A stretch of DNA of 64,000 bases from positions 1,054,001 through 1,118,000 of the forward strand of contig JABWDB010000004.1 in assembly GCA_019614645.1 (NCBI GenBank). Reading direction: 5' to 3'. Positions within the stretch are counted from its first letter, which is position 1. Each line of letters starts with the position of its first letter. Under the pieces are notes generated by a model. It had not been told where the DNA came from, ran no database searches, and was given only the letters and a program-made list of their open reading frames with translations. This document shows positions 33,601 to 47,500 of the stretch, piece by piece. The translations under genes were made by a program, and so were the position numbers. The DNA comes from Stratiolaelaps scimitus. Taxonomy: Eukaryota > Arthropoda > Arachnida > Mesostigmata > Laelapidae.

Positions 33601-35250
33601 GTCTTCATAGTGTGCAACATATGCTGCAGTGGAACGCCTACCGGATTTCTTTGTCGGTACCGCATGTAGTATCTTGCGTTAGTCGATTTCTGACGTAGAT
33701 ACGATCCGTGTCAAGGGTCAAAGGGTTTTTTCCGGTAAGGACTTCCTTTGCTATTTTATTGTCATGTGGTACAGTGGTGGCAGTGAACCACAACCATGTG
33801 CAACGGCTATCGACTTTCAAGGACAACAACGGAAACTGACAAAAACGAAATGTCGGCATGCAGCACCTCGAGACCAGTGGCAACCTGTATTGAAGCGGGC
33901 TCATTCGTCTATACCGTGAGTTCCCTCGTGGACAACCCCCGTAGTCCTGCTGAAAAGTGGTTGATGATCCGGGGAAAGCCAACTTGGAGAGGGAGGCGAG
34001 ATTGAGGCTCAGTCCTTGGTTGAAAAACCTGTGTGTTGTCACACGCAGGGAAAAAAAGATGCCCTTATATCTTTTTCACTCTCACGGACTACACAGCCAT
34101 AGACCATGCTTGTTAATGAGATCGTAGTCCTGTTGTTGCTTGGTCCCTCCAATTCAAATGGTACCGCTAACTATTGTGCGCTCAATGGCTCAGATGTGTC
34201 GTTCGTGTAACATCATGACATGCCGTGTCAAGTCGAAACCAAGTGAACAACACCTTTGTTGATTCCCTATATATACCCACTTCTTATTAGCGTGGTCTGA
34301 TAAATGAGAAACCAAATATAACCGAATAACGTGGTGTAATAATTGAGGATAGATAAACGCCGGAAGTGGACGCGCTGTTACTGCAAACTGTCCAAATGGG
34401 ACGCTAGATCTACAGCTGAGCTAAGGAAACCTGGAAGCCTACGAATAAGTAATTCGACTACAGTAAGTTACATAGGCAGCAGACACAAATCAGTCGAATG
34501 AACGCCTGCACAAATAGTCGAAAGAGTTTAGATATTTTCGAACGCTGATTTTATCTGGATTAGCTCGAAGTTGTATTAAATTCGCCGGCAACCATCGTCA
34601 GCTAGCCACATTACAGGCAGCGAACGCAAAGAAGAGAGCATATAGGTGCAGCTTATTAAATATACTATTACAAATACGACCTTGACTGGACTTTTGTTCA
34701 CAGTTGAGCTAGACTTATTATTAGCATTGCGGCGTTACAGCATATTATGATAATTACCCCGTCACTAGTCTGGGTAATAATCCGTCCATCTGTTCGTCTC
34801 TTGGAGCCTCCGTCGGGTCGTCTCTCGAAGGCTAGCGATGTTTAGAACACTTCCACTGCGAAAAAATCGAAGTGTACTATTTTCCTAAATGCAGTACGCG
34901 GGTGGCGAATTCCCATTTCGTGCTCAAATCACGCACAACGTGTGATGCAGGTGAGCACACCATAGGATATACTCGACGACCACGTATCGAAATCAGACTC
35001 CAACCTGAAGCTGCTCGAATTTAGAATCGATTAGGCTCTTGCGTCCAACGTCAATCGTTCATCGTATATTATTGGGCTTTGCTGCCATTTGAAATAATGC
35101 AGAAGCGGCGCACATAGGGCGAAATGCGTTCGTGTTCCTTGATTTTGTCATTCTGTCGACCTCTGGAGTACAGCCACAGACGAACAGTCACATGTTGGAT
35201 GAGAACGATCGCCGAGAAATTTACGCTGCCCGTTTGGATAAATATGGATC

Positions 35251-35283
<33 letters not shown>

Positions 35284-38119
35284 ATTTGAGCGACCCTCTC
35301 GAAGCGAAGGCAAACGCAGCACAGGTGCGACTATAGATAGAGTTTGTTTCGCTCGTTGCGTAATAGCAGATCTTATATAGGGCAGTCCCTTTTCAACATA
35401 TGTTTTGAATTCATAAATTTTAAAGCTGAGGAGAGGTGGAGTTTGTTTTTGTAAAAGGAAATTATGTGCGGGTTCTTATCTAAGCAGGTTTTAGCACAAT
35501 TTTTTTTTTCGATTCGTCGACGGCATCCACAAACCCCCGCCTGCAGGTAGGAGGATCTTCCTTCAACAAAAGATACGATCGAACAAAGCTCACAAAGGCC
35601 TAAGGTTTGAAGGAGGCTGGCGTCTGGCCGTTTCCGGTTCGGTTTCAGAACAATTTCCGGTTGGGACAAGTCAAAACGTTTTTTTTTTTGTTGTTGCATA
35701 AAGGACGGATCGGAACCTGACTCTTTGAAATGGGAAATCATTTTCGTCCTTGCTGCCCCTTGTGAGAACGGCGCCATTGAGGGGTACCCCCCGTGTTTAT
35801 GATGAGAATCTGAAGCGGATTCCGTATATCACAACGACGCCGAGGATTTTGCTGCTGAAAAGGCTGAAACCTCTCAGATCGCCTTTGATCGATATGATGA
35901 TGAGCCATTAGCATCGACACGATGTAACAGTTGCTCGGGCCTCGGGTCTAATTGATCAAAGCGTTGCACCGAGCAACCCGTAATTGTGGCTATTACTCAC
36001 AGGGATCATATCACTTGACTGTAGCATGAACCGCTAGGATCGTGTGCGCTGTAGCTGTAGCGAAGGTCAGTTGAATTGTGATGCGTGCAATTTTATTTGA
36101 TTTTCTTAGTATCGACCAACGACTGGGTGTACGTTACTTTCACAGCAGCCTCCTTCATGGAAAATATCTTATGAATTATTATCAGTAGCCAGTGGTGAGA
36201 GTGATTGACACCACACGCAAACGTACGCCACCATTATCTGGAGTTCCCAAAGGACTTGTGACCTAAAACAGGCGGAGAAAATGCAAAACGGTCTCCAACG
36301 GCGAACTTCGATGCAACTTTGCTTTTCAATTTAATGATGTTAAATTGAAATGACGACCTACGAATGACGACCAATCTACATTATCTAATAATAACTAACA
36401 CTTTATTTCAAAGGTCGGTTTAACAATATGTGAATTGGCTGCCATGTGCTTGCCAAGAAGAAGTCATAGGTTGTGAAAGAGCTACCCCTCACGCAATTCG
36501 CGAGAAACTCTCCAGGGAAATAAGTCATTCACGCAAATTGTTTCTTAGCTATATAGTTTAGGTAAGACATTTATGCCAGCTCTGGTAGTCGTCACAGTCA
36601 GATCAAAACAGAAAAATAGAAAGACTTATTAGACAAGAAGATACCCTAGATAAGTTCCCATACGCGCGACTGCTTATGGGTGAATGTGCTGATGCGTTTT
36701 GTTTTTACACATAACCTCGAGTCGCACGTGTATCTTGCACTCTCAGAGTTAAGGATACTCGTATCTTAGGAGGCGAGCACATTCTATGAGTTCTCACATA
36801 GTGGCGTACCATTGTCCGAGTGACGTTCGGTTAGTAACTAAGGAGCGACAGTGATTAATCATAAATTGTCAGAGCAAGTTTCATTGCAGACTAGACTTGT
36901 TACATCGCTACTATCCTCTCTAATATCCTCGTTCATCTTTCTGTTTAACTGTAGGTACAGATTTCGAATAGAAACCAACCATCTCATGCATGAAGTTCGA
37001 CGTTTAGTTGAAAGTAACCTTGAAAGGCAATTGGTTTAACCAGCAAGTCATTAGCCTAACGTATGTGGGCCCATTATTAAAATAAGCAAATTTCGTACAT
37101 GGAAACTTGTGGCCAGTCTATTCGAACGCCAACAATTATGGCTTCTATTAATAGCTGTGTCGATAGAGTTTTATTCAAACATACAGTAGTTAGGAATTAT
37201 TTCTAGGGATTATAGGAGGATTATGGGGGGGGCTTCTATTAATTATTAATTATTATCTGAAATGGTCTGTGTTAGGTCCAGCCGTCGCCTCTGTTAGCTA
37301 CAGCCTTTGCTGTTATTAGGCCTGGCCGTTTATTTGCCACATAATTGAATGCACGTCAATTAAGCACCAGAGTAACAGCTGTGTTGTAAGTCGAAAAAGG
37401 GAAAGCTATATTAATCGTAGTATTATGATAAAACATCTACAATTGTAGATTTAGCAGTCGACCCATCATCGGCAGCTCACCCCAAATGCTGCAATAGCAT
37501 ACAAGTATTATACAGACTGTTTGGCAACCGGACGAACAAGGCGATTTGCTCGTTTTTAACCAAGCTTTGCACAACAGACAATTTATGATGACTGGTTTAC
37601 ATATTGGTACCTCTATTAAAGAGGAAGAGAAGGAAAGAGAGAGATTGAACGAGAGAGATAGTCTCCAAGGAAGAGATCTCAGAGATCGTTTTGTCGGATA
37701 GCGGGAGCTTCAAAAGATGATTGGCGGGTGTTCGCTCAAACACATCTGCCTATACATTCTAGGCATTATTTACCATCTAATTTCTTCCGAAGTCACCGTA
37801 ATCGGCAATCAAAAGCCTACGCATCATTTCTTTGCATTGGATAATTTACTTGCGAGTGTGTGTGTGTGTGCTCTTTTTTTTATATTATTACTGCGTCAAC
37901 AGCGCCGTGTGCATATTTACTGGAGATTTAGCATTTTGCGAAGACCTTCCCCGAACGTTACTTGCAAGTGTTTAGTGTACACGTACAACACTACTACGCT
38001 TGTTTCGGACCTTCGAGTCGTTGTCGCCCGATAACTCGGAGCGCGAGGCCATGAGTGTGGGTTCAAATTTATTGTACTTGCATTTCAACGAACTGTATTT
38101 CTGTTGTTTTCATATTTTA
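30646..38119. other. no firm gene in 7.5 kb
   Basis: The best open segment is 33180-33374 (plus), after the acceptor-like ACGAGTTTCATTCAG, with 58% purine-first codons but no motif. A (GGC)n patch at 31851-31882 lies in a minus-strand frame. (TA)n is at 35250-35284, T runs are at 35500-35509 and 35681-35690, and an AG-rich patch is at 37620-37660. At 33421-33500 TAAGTACGTAT-type units repeat loosely. The rest looks like plain intergenic or intronic DNA. Confidence 0.4.
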
Positions 38120-38146
38120 CTTTCCGAGCTCACCCTCTGCTGGCTA
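38120..38146 (-). repeat. decayed SINE-tail fragment
   Basis: TTTCCGAGCTCACCCTCTGCTGG matches the plus-strand start of the tiny inserts (TTTTCGAGCTGACCCTCAGCTG) with few changes. No flanking duplication is seen. At 38335-38353 a tRNA A-box-like TAGCCGAGTTGG occurs without a B box. Confidence 0.4.
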
Positions 38147-38599
38147 AACTCCGTTACGTCTAATAGACGATGTTGTTCGCCGAACAGTACATAAAACATG
38201 TTTTCCAAACAGAACTTACAAAACGATTGAGACCCATCGTGGGACACTTCATCAAATATTCCATTAAACCGTTCCGCGTTCTGAACATCTCCTACGAATC
38301 GGCGAGCTTATCTAACTCATTACTTATCCTTGTGTAGCCGAGTTGGTGCGGGCGTGCGCCTGTGGATCGGATACGCGCACTCTGCAAGTGGTACACGTCT
38401 ACCTAATGCAATGGTGTGCTCTCTCTCTCTCTCTCTCTATAAATTCAGTAATTCGATAGTTCGGTGTGGCACGTTACGCGTGTGATCTAATTAGTATATG
38501 GTACTCGTAATTACAATTGCTATGCGACGAGCAGAAAACTTCGTTTTATAAACATTTATAAACAAAAATTACTGCCGGCGAAGTTGCACGATGTGCCTC

Positions 38600-41500
38600 G
38601 TTCTGGTGAGGTCACCTGGCCGAAGCCCCACCCCGAAGTCAGCTGGTCAACTCCGCCGGACTAAATATGGAGAAGCGTCCCCATAAGGGTAACCCTCTGT
38701 CTGCTTGTCTATCCGTATGCAGCTGGTCGTAGCGCTGGCTACGAGTCGTTTCCGTCGCTATCAGCTGACCGAGAGCTTGTGCGGCCAGCGGCCGCCGCCG
38801 CCGCTGCCGCAGAAGTGGTGCTACAAAACTTGCTCGCTGCATCCGCTACTTTGTTGTTGTTGTTGTTGTTGTTGTTGCTGTTGTTGAGATTGAGGTCGGT
38901 GTTGTTGCTCGGCTCCGCAGTGTCACTCAGTCAGTGACGCGTGTGCTCCTGCTAGGCCTCTGCCAGGCGGCGAGGAGTGGCCTTGCCTTGGGATTGGTTT
39001 AGGCAGCCGCTAACATTTCCGCAAGGGACATGCAAGTTCCCGCCCGAGCGCAGACAAATGTATCAGCAATACCGCACAACGACGACAATAGCAGCAACGA
39101 CAATGGTAATGGCGGTAACGGTTTCGAGCAACGAACGACACCAACAACGGCAACAACTGAAGGCAGCTGACAGCAGCCGAGGCCATGGCCGGGCAACTGT
39201 TTCCGCCTCAGCAGAAACTCCGCCAGAAGCAGCAAAAACAGCAGCAGCAGCAGCAGCGGAACTACGTTATCTGCTTTCCGCGTGGCTCCATTTCCCGTAC
39301 GCTTAAGGCGTACGTCCGCCTCGCTCCTGTCCGCATCTCTCCCGTTGAGTGCTTCGTGCTGACCCATCCCGACATCGTCTGATACGTTGCTACGTGGTGG
39401 GGGTCTATAGCCACATACGTAGCCTAGTGGCATCATCGTCATTCGCCTTCATTCGCCTCATCCAGCTCCACAATCAGCAGTGCGCGAAAAAGCAACTAGA
39501 GGCAACGGTGGCGACAGCAGCGGTAACAACGGCCATCATCACCATCAACGAACCCTCCAGTCAGCTAGGCAGGCAGCAAACGGACGAACGATCCAGATGA
39601 CCGTCTGACCGTCTGTCAGAAGAAGGCAAGAAACAGCCATCGTAACCGTCTGCTCTGAACCCCTACCTCCCCCCGCATCAGAGGCTGAAGGACAGACGGA
39701 TCAGAGATACAGGCTGCGGCTAGAGGGTCAACAACTGGGAGCGGGCAATCACCTCCAGCATTGAGGCCAGTGGTCGCGGGTAACAGGGAGCGCATCTGTA
39801 CCAGCGGTGGCAGTAAGATATCGTCAATCAGTCGTCGTCGTTGCTGTTATTGTTGTTGGTGTTAATGTTGCTGCTGTTATTGTCATCGTCGCTTATCTTT
39901 CAGTTTGGGGGTGTTTTTATTTTGTTTTCGTGGTTGTGAACGTCTGTGCTGTTGTCGTCGCCGGTTGTATAACGTACGGCGATATTGTAGATGTTTTCTG
40001 TAAACCATGACGGCCTTGGTCTGATTCCCTGACCCCACCCACAAATAGCGTCACTAATTATTGTACATTTATAAAATACACAATAAAAAGCCTGTAATAT
40101 GGACTAGCTTCAACCAAGGCTATATATATATATATATATATATGGGCGTGTGGCGAGAACTTAAGCGTTGACATCGAAATGCAGTTCCGTTAATAACGAA
40201 AACATTGTTTTGTATGTAAGTCGAATATATCTTACCTATGCATTTAAATAATCGTCTAAATAGATGGGCAGCATTCGTCGCACTGTTGCTGGAATTTCAC
40301 GGCTCGTTGTAAATTAAAGACTGGCCATACAATCGGATCCACCACTAGTGTCATCTCTCCAGTATATCAGCAATTTAACCCCGACTCCAGCAGCTAACCA
40401 GTTAACAGTCGATTGGGCGAGCCGGCCGAAGAATTACATACATAGATAGCTTTCGCGCCGACCACTGACAGCGAACGTCATCCACCACGTGCTGCACGGC
40501 GGCACCGTCGGCGGCCGTAGCCACAGCAGCAGCCGCCACCACCACCAACCACCACCGTGGTTTCGAGTCTCAGCCAGCATCCGTTCTCCCCTTGCCGAGT
40601 GTGGAAAGGGCCCGTCAGAACGAGGGTCCTTGCCCTCTCCTACGGGACGCCCTGAGCCCGAGTCAGGCGTTGGGCAGCGGCCCGCGCGTGGAACAGCGCG
40701 GCCCGAGCAGAGCCGCTTTGGACGGAGACGTCCTCATACGTCAACGGCATAGAACCACTAAACACAGTTCGCGGTACGGCGACGGCGGCAGCGGCGACGG
40801 CGACAACGACAGGCGCGCGAACGGTAAAGCGGCAGAAACCTGATGCGACAGCCCGGCGGAAAGGACCACACGCATTCGACACTGGTTGACAATAGCGGTG
40901 TGTCAAATGTTGAGACAATCGTGGCATCAAACGCGGCTGCTCCTGCGGCAACAGCAACAGCTGTACCACGGCAACAGAATGAACGCAGCTAATTGTGTGA
41001 TCGGCAGCCCGCCACGGTCCGTAACTAGTGCAGAATAAATAGTGGTCGCGGGCGAGGGCCGAAGTCGGCCTGTTTTCTGTCTACTCTCTGGTAAAAGTTT
41101 TCATCGAGCGACGACACACGCGTAGCTATAGGGCAGGGCATTAGGATCACGCGTGGCCATATGTGAGTTGGGCGTATGTTCTATTCGTGCACCACTGTCC
41201 GGTGGTAAGTCCGCAGTATCAACAGCTGCAGAAGCGGCTGGCACTTGCGAGAATAGCTGATCAGGGAAAGTTTGAAGTTGAAGTTTCTCTATACGCGGCT
41301 ATTAGTGTAGTTGTTGCTGTCTCTCCATCGTCGCTAGTTAACTGTCGTCGGCTCTTCGCGGCCGTTGGCTAACAAGTACCCACAGGCTACCGAGAGACGG
41401 AGAGAGAGAGAGAGAGAGAATGTATCCTAAACCGGACGAAGCCAAGCTGAACGTCTGTGCCGATAGTTGAGTTAGCATCTCATAGTGTGGCGTAGATATC

Positions 41501-41620
41501 GGTTGCTCGCTGGACGTAATCGTGACAAACATCGGGCGAAAACAAAAGAAAGGTAGTCAAGGGAGAGAGAGAGAGGAGTCAGTCGTGCGTAAGTGCCATA
41601 TTCGTGGTGTCGGTTGTTAA
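38600..41620 (+). promoter_or_regulatory. GC-rich, triplet-repeat-rich block resembling promoter and 5'UTR of a developmental gene
   Basis: Base composition rises clearly over the flanks. The block holds (GTT)n at 38851-38886, CAA/CAG/ACA-rich sequence at 39050-39260 including (CAG)n at 39233-39259, GTT-rich sequence at 39830-39970, CAC/CAG at 40500-40560 and GGC/GAC at 40770-40830. The repeat strand flips between 38.9 and 39.05 kb, as in a bidirectional start region. Open frames here are low-complexity and overlap on both strands, so I call no protein. A strong donor, GC|GTAAGTGC, sits at 41588/41589 after an AG-rich stretch and a TCAGT initiator-like string at 41579, so a plus-strand 5'UTR exon could end there. 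Arthropod neural and transcription-factor genes often have such leaders. Confidence 0.4.
40149..40201 (+). repeat. LTR-like core repeat, copy 3 (diverged)
   Basis: GGCGAGAACTTAAGCGTTGAC and then GCAGTTCCGTTAATAACG match the other copies at the core. The TATA-like start is lost into a (TA)n tract at 40121-40143, and the polyadenylation-like box is altered. Confidence 0.35.
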
Positions 41621-43308
41621 GCTCGCTGAAGTTCATCTCAGGAACGATTCCCGAAGGAAAACTGCGAAGCCTGAAGAAAATAAGCTGAGAAATACATGCC
41701 TGTCTGCGTTTGTGTGTGTGTGCGCGCGTGCTCTCATTTGAGGCTGATTAAAACACTGGAGTGCTAATAAATGCGTATATACAACAGCAAAAAATCAACA
41801 CCATATTTCGAGGACTAACGTGCTGCTGTATTGGACGTGTCTAATAATATATGACGATGCATCGCTGATCGAGGAGCTGTCACCCGCCACAGAACGTAGC
41901 GCTGAACAGGTATGCCCCATTGACGAGACACAATACTATAGAAAAACGCTAAAAATAATATCAGCCAAGAGAAAAACAAACAGCTACACCGGCAAACTGA
42001 GCACAACACATTTCCAAAACAATTACGCCCTAGCCAAGGCCAGCGATAGACGGCGGGGCGAAAGTGTCATATGGCTACAGTGACCAAGAGAACTGTTCAA
42101 TTGAAACTGCGAGCGCCGCATAGGTGATGGCCTGGATCAGCCATTCGTCGAGATGCCCTCCAACTCAGATTTCTTTCGTCCCAATAATTGGCTTTGCGCA
42201 GATCGACAACGATCTGCTAAACAGCCGATCTGCAACGCGTTCTCTAAACGTCGAACCAATAATCGAGTTTTATCCGAATGTCGCCCCCGATCGGGTATCA
42301 TTATCCGAGGCAGGCAGACGTGAAAAAATGTTTCGTAAGTTCCACGGCGAGTTATTATTATTATTATTATTATTATCCCAGACTGAATTTTTTTTGGCCT
42401 GTATCGCTGTCGACCGGCGAATCGTTACTGAGTTCTGCAATGTCTCTCCTGAGTCAGATGAAATTGGGACGCACATTGGTATAATAGATCTGAGATAGCC
42501 TCTCTGAGTACTCTGAGTACTGTTACTTGTTCGTTGGATTTGCCGAACGTCGGTCGAAGTGGTGTTAGCAGGATTTTCAGGCTTGGCATCTGTTAAGGAA
42601 CATGGCATTATCGGGGGTCGCTAAACTTAAGTCACATGTAGCAAAACACATTGCAAACGGTTTGGCGGAAAAAGACAGTCATATTAACTACGAATGCATA
42701 TGTTCCCTATTAAATTCGATCGGTCATACGCATTGGCGGTTACCAGAGAGCAACGCTGGTGCTAGCTCGATATATGCTCGATATATCTCGAACATTCTAG
42801 CGGTCCATGTTGACCTACAATGGTATGATATATTATAACACCAGCTCGTGTAGAATGATAATCAACAAATGGCCAGTGATTGGACATCATTGTTCCAAGA
42901 TGATCCGGCAATACTTAGTTAGACATCGTTGAAAGGTAAATGCATGTAAACACGCGCCCTTCCAACTTTGCGTGGTCATAATTCGTCACATCCGCGGTCA
43001 GGAAATGTTTTTATTTGTTTTCATTTCATTTTACCTTATTCAACGTCAGCAAAGAGAGCAGAGGTAAGGATATAATCATGCGTCTCCCTAAAGGGCTACA
43101 GAGTTCGTAGGTCAGGTCGTCGAGTTCGGTGCGTTCAGCATATTCGTGCTTTCGGAGAAGTGGAAGCCTGTTGACACTCTAATGTGTTCACGGCACCGCC
43201 CACTATTACGATCGAGGTAGAGTTCTCTGTTCGTCTGAAACAAAACAAAAGGGAAAATTCTCGTTGATATATAAATGATAATAAAAACGGCATAATACAC
43301 GCGTAAAA

Positions 43309-43355
<47 letters not shown>

Positions 43356-44216
43356 GCTGTCGAGCTCAATTGAGAAAAAATGACGAAAGTTCTGTACGCA
43401 TAGATCACGGATCAGGTAATCTATTGGCGCCCTGCTCCTCCAGCGGTTATTGTGAACCGCCAGACGCAAAGGCAAATGCGCAGTTAGAATCGCAAGAACA
43501 CCAGCACAGTTCTACCGCGCGCTCCAATGCGCATAATGAAAACTTCATAAGTGGCATTTTGCCCTATATAGCCATCGCCTAAATCAAACAAAGGCGGCCG
43601 GCAGCGGACGTCCATCCAACGGCACATCGCAGCCATATGTGACAGGTTAAATGTTGCTTGTCGGCTAGACGAGTTAATTCTGAAGTGAGAGTGTTTTTCT
43701 TTTTTTGGGCGAGATGAAGCCGTCGAAACACATCCGTGGCAAATCCCTCTCGAGTCCTCGGGATCGAATGCGCAAATGATCTATGTTCGGCCCTGCTCTG
43801 TGACATCGTGGCCTGCACACAAGCATGACACAGATTCGAGGGCGTTTTGATCGGTTTCAACAACCTATTCGATGCCTGCCTCGGCAAGAGATCGGCAGTC
43901 AAGTCAACAGCACGATTACAATTAAGTTCATTGTAATCCTCATCGTCGTTCCAATCACCCCCCCCCCCCCCCCGCAACGTCCTTATCTAATATTCCGTCT
44001 ATTGGGAAATGTGCGTCATTCTATTACTATTACGTGTTACTGAGGGAACGCTTGTGCGGGTGAATCGCGCAAGCGAGGCAGCCAACGTATTGATTACCCG
44101 ATCGTGCTTACTCGATTATTTCCATGATGATCGTAATCGCGGCGTGCTAACAAGGAGTAGTCACACATTGAAATACGGACCACCCAGATCGGGTCGTATT
44201 TGACATTAGCGAATGG
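41621..44216. other. no firm gene
   Basis: A plus-strand open frame from 41820 to 42083 has 68% purine-first codons and a CAG|GTATGC donor inside (41910/41911). The patch is A-rich, however, which alone raises that figure. (ATT)n lies at 42351-42376 and (TA)n at 43312-43350. A C run of about 15 is at 43959-43974. Confidence 0.4.
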
Positions 44217-44290
44217 GTTCGGTGTGACACACGAATGGGATATGAACCCACGGCAATAGGCCGTTGCATGAAAAACAACTTAAAATCCTT
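44217..44290 (-). mobile_element. tRNA-like SINE fragment
   Basis: On the minus strand GGGTTCATATCCC (44237-44249) is a good B box with the flanking pairing expected of a T arm. The upstream part is diverged and no clear A box is left. The body after the B box (ATTCGTGTGTCACACC) does not match the 25-kb element, so this may be another SINE family. Confidence 0.4.
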
Positions 44291-44480
44291 TAATGGAGGT
44301 GAATTTTAAAATAATACGAAAAGTATTACGCTCTGTTGGAGCATACCGCTATGTGCGATATGTGTCGATATTGTTTTTGAGAACGCTTATTGCAAAGCCC
44401 CCAACGTGGACATGTCATTTGCTTAATAAATGACGACATTTCCAGCTCCGTTGAGACGGTTGGTTGAATTGCCTATCTAC

Positions 44481-44543
44481 ATGACATATAAGAGAGAGCT
44501 TAAGCATTGTGAAATTTCAGCTCCTTTAATAAACCAATAAAGC
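44481..44543 (+). repeat. LTR-like core repeat, copy 4 (best preserved)
   Basis: It contains GACATATAAGAGAGAGC, then TTAAGCATTGTGAAATTTCAG, then TTTAATAAACCAATAAAG. The TATA-like box and two AATAAA boxes 35-45 bp downstream suggest the R region of an LTR. Upstream at 44423-44438 a TAATAAATGAC string also has a counterpart near 9012-9025, which extends the similarity to about 120 bp. Confidence 0.5.
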
Positions 44544-47500
44544 TTTAGCTTTACCTTTACACGTCGCCGACCACAACACAACCCTTCTAATTACGACATG
44601 TTACAATAAAACGAGACATATCTCTGAAATCAACTCCTGTCCATCTCCTATACAATCGGTGGACTTACGAAGAAACCGTGTATGGGGTGTAGCGGTATAG
44701 GTGTATAGCAGCCGGCTTGATGTTTCATGCGTAGTCAACAACACTCGTAGGATGGCCCGCCGCCTCCCTGTGGCACGCTGGGGCTGAACCTGAAGGCTCC
44801 GCTGTGCGGTAACATCAGAGGCAATCTGTTCTGCTTAGTCCGGCGAACTGTTTGTTTTCTATCTTACGAAATCACACCTATGTGTGTACGCAAGAGTTTC
44901 GCGAGAGTCCCACGTCGAGCAGACTGGTAGATATATGGCAAGTGGCTTTCGGTGGTCGAACTCTTAGATACGCAGCGTCTGACCGTATCTCTCGGCTTGC
45001 ATTCGTATTTGCTATGCGTCCGGTATATTGCAGTATAGATCTCAAAGATCGACCCGAACGGCAAGTGAGACTAGATACCACTGACGGGTGGATCCAGCTT
45101 CTGATTGCCTCATGAAAGGTACTAATTGGCAAAGGGTTTCGCAGGACGCCTGCCTTGCAGAAGTTCCTGCTGCGCCTAATGAAAGACGGTAAGACATAGC
45201 CTGTCCGTGCAACAATCCATCCTATGGAAATCGACGACTCGAGTTATAGATGCCGGTCGCTTTTTTATACCGCTAACGAACTAAGCTCTCGAGCAGCTGG
45301 CGGCACCCTTTGAACTATACATACCCCGAAGCCCATTACTTGAGACGATGTTGACTGTTCTTTTACTTGTACAACAAAACTCGTCTTGCTAATACCTCAT
45401 CGCTTATTTCGGAAGCGTAGCACGTTTCCACCGAGAGCACAACCTTCGCGCACATACTGATGAGCTAATATTATCCACAAGTATTGTATCGAAAAACGAA
45501 CATCGAGAAACCTTCTTCTTGTATCGCTGATATAGGCCCAGTTGTTCCCAGCTCCTCGAGATCTAACCGCTAACAGCCAGACGGCTGCGAGTGTTAGATC
45601 TCGAATTGTGCCCTCTCAAATGGTTTTCTCGCCCCGGCCATCCGTACTCTGCGCACTCACATGGGAATTACCACTGCATAGCAGTGGTATTGAGTAACAG
45701 GTTCGCGGACTGGCTGGCTAGCTAGCTCTACGCCGCTGTTGGCTAATCGCCGTTGCGTGTATGATGTGTGCACGTATCCGCGTGTCGTGAACGTTGCCAA
45801 GGGATTGTCATCGACACAAACCCCCTGCATCGTTCCTTCAGTGGCCGGACAGTGGTCACTGTACCGATGACGATTGGCGACTGTGACGAACTCGTCGAAC
45901 ACGGCTAATGGATTCGTAACCGAAGCGGTCGTTCGTTTACGGTTTCGCAGACGTGCTGCTATTCGAAAAGCCAGTGAGCGAAACGCACGAAGAGAGTATT
46001 CATGGTAATTTGCTCACCCCTTGTATACAACGGCAATACTACGTCGACAGGCGGGGGGAGTGCGACTCACGGGCGAACGAACGGCGGAATTAGGAGCACC
46101 TTCTGTGCGAGAGGGGTGTCAGCTGTGCTAAGGCACCTCAAACTGTAGGACGTCTAATATTCTCCGTCTTTTTGTCGACCTGTCCAATATTCAGACAGGC
46201 GCAAAAAGTCGACAACCAAAAGCAAAGATCGAAAAAAAAAACCTACGCCTTGCTACTTAGGCCTGAGGCAGCATATTTTCCTGACTGCAGAGACGACGGC
46301 GTACCAGCGACGTACCCTTTGAAAGGCCACGGAGCGTCCTGTGTCCTTGAGCTCGCTCCGTCCTACCGTAAGTCTTCACTGGACAGCAACGAAATACATG
46401 TGATGATGCCCACCCGCCTTCGTATGTTACCTCGAAGTTTAGGTGTTGTGTCTGAGCGCTTTTTGCCACTGACGAACTAATTTCGTTGACTACAGGTGTC
46501 AAGCCAGAGGCGTTACCATACAACGGTGCAATATTGAGGCTTAGATGAATATGGAAATTGCGAAAAAGACAAACATTCAAAGTAATATGTACGATAGTGA
46601 GGTATTTAATAGATGGGTCTCGTAGATGGGTCGCTATCGCGCAGACTTGGTAGCTGACCTGTTGTTTGTTCCCGGCGCCAAGAGAGTGGTCTACCGTGTA
46701 CCGCGTGCGCTACGGCCGCTATTGCTGTCGCGGACCGTGGCGACGAGAATTGTTGTAGCATTGCAATACGTTGGAGATAGCCAAATCTATGTAGATGACA
46801 TGTGGGCAGTCATCGTAACGAAATTACGTGGTTACGTTCAATTGATAGCGGCTAAATGTGACTCAATCTTCGGAATGAAGGTCACTCTCTCGAGGACAGT
46901 CTCTCAAGCGGACAAGAGCGGCTTCATCTGAGTGACGAAATACGGTTATCGATATCTATTGCATGTGGTAGTATTATTATTATTATCATTATTATTACTA
47001 TTCTCAAATGATCAGCACGACCTTACATCCGCCATGTTACACTGTGCGTGCATCTTCATTAAATTTTGGCCTGTGATTTTGATTGCGCTCTCAGAAGAAT
47101 CATATCGTCCACCACATCTTTTACTAGGGATGACTTAATTAGTGCTGATCCACGTACACGTGTAGTGACTGGGCTCTTTTCAAACTTCTAGATATAATCG
47201 AAACGCATAGAGAAAAAGAGGGGGGCAACCCCCGCAGCAAAGATCGCTTCGGCCGACTAGAGCAGCCTCTGCCACCGGAACATGATCACGATTCCAACGG
47301 AACCATTAGACGCCTCTAATTCAATAGCATAGCCTCACCGAATGTGAACAGAATGTCGCATCTAGCGACGAACATATTCGCCGACAGTGTCCATCTCTGT
47401 GATGCTTGCTAGGCAAATCTCCTCTGTACATGCTACCTCTATCGAACGTTATGTTCAACTTCTATGTTCAACGTCAAATCGGGACCGTTGACGAGTGTCA

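Noticed and set aside
46626..46931. A YVDD string in an open frame, like motif C of copia-type reverse transcriptases
   Set aside because: No other RT, integrase or RNase H motif is in frame or nearby, and the residues around it do not fit; four residues can occur by chance.
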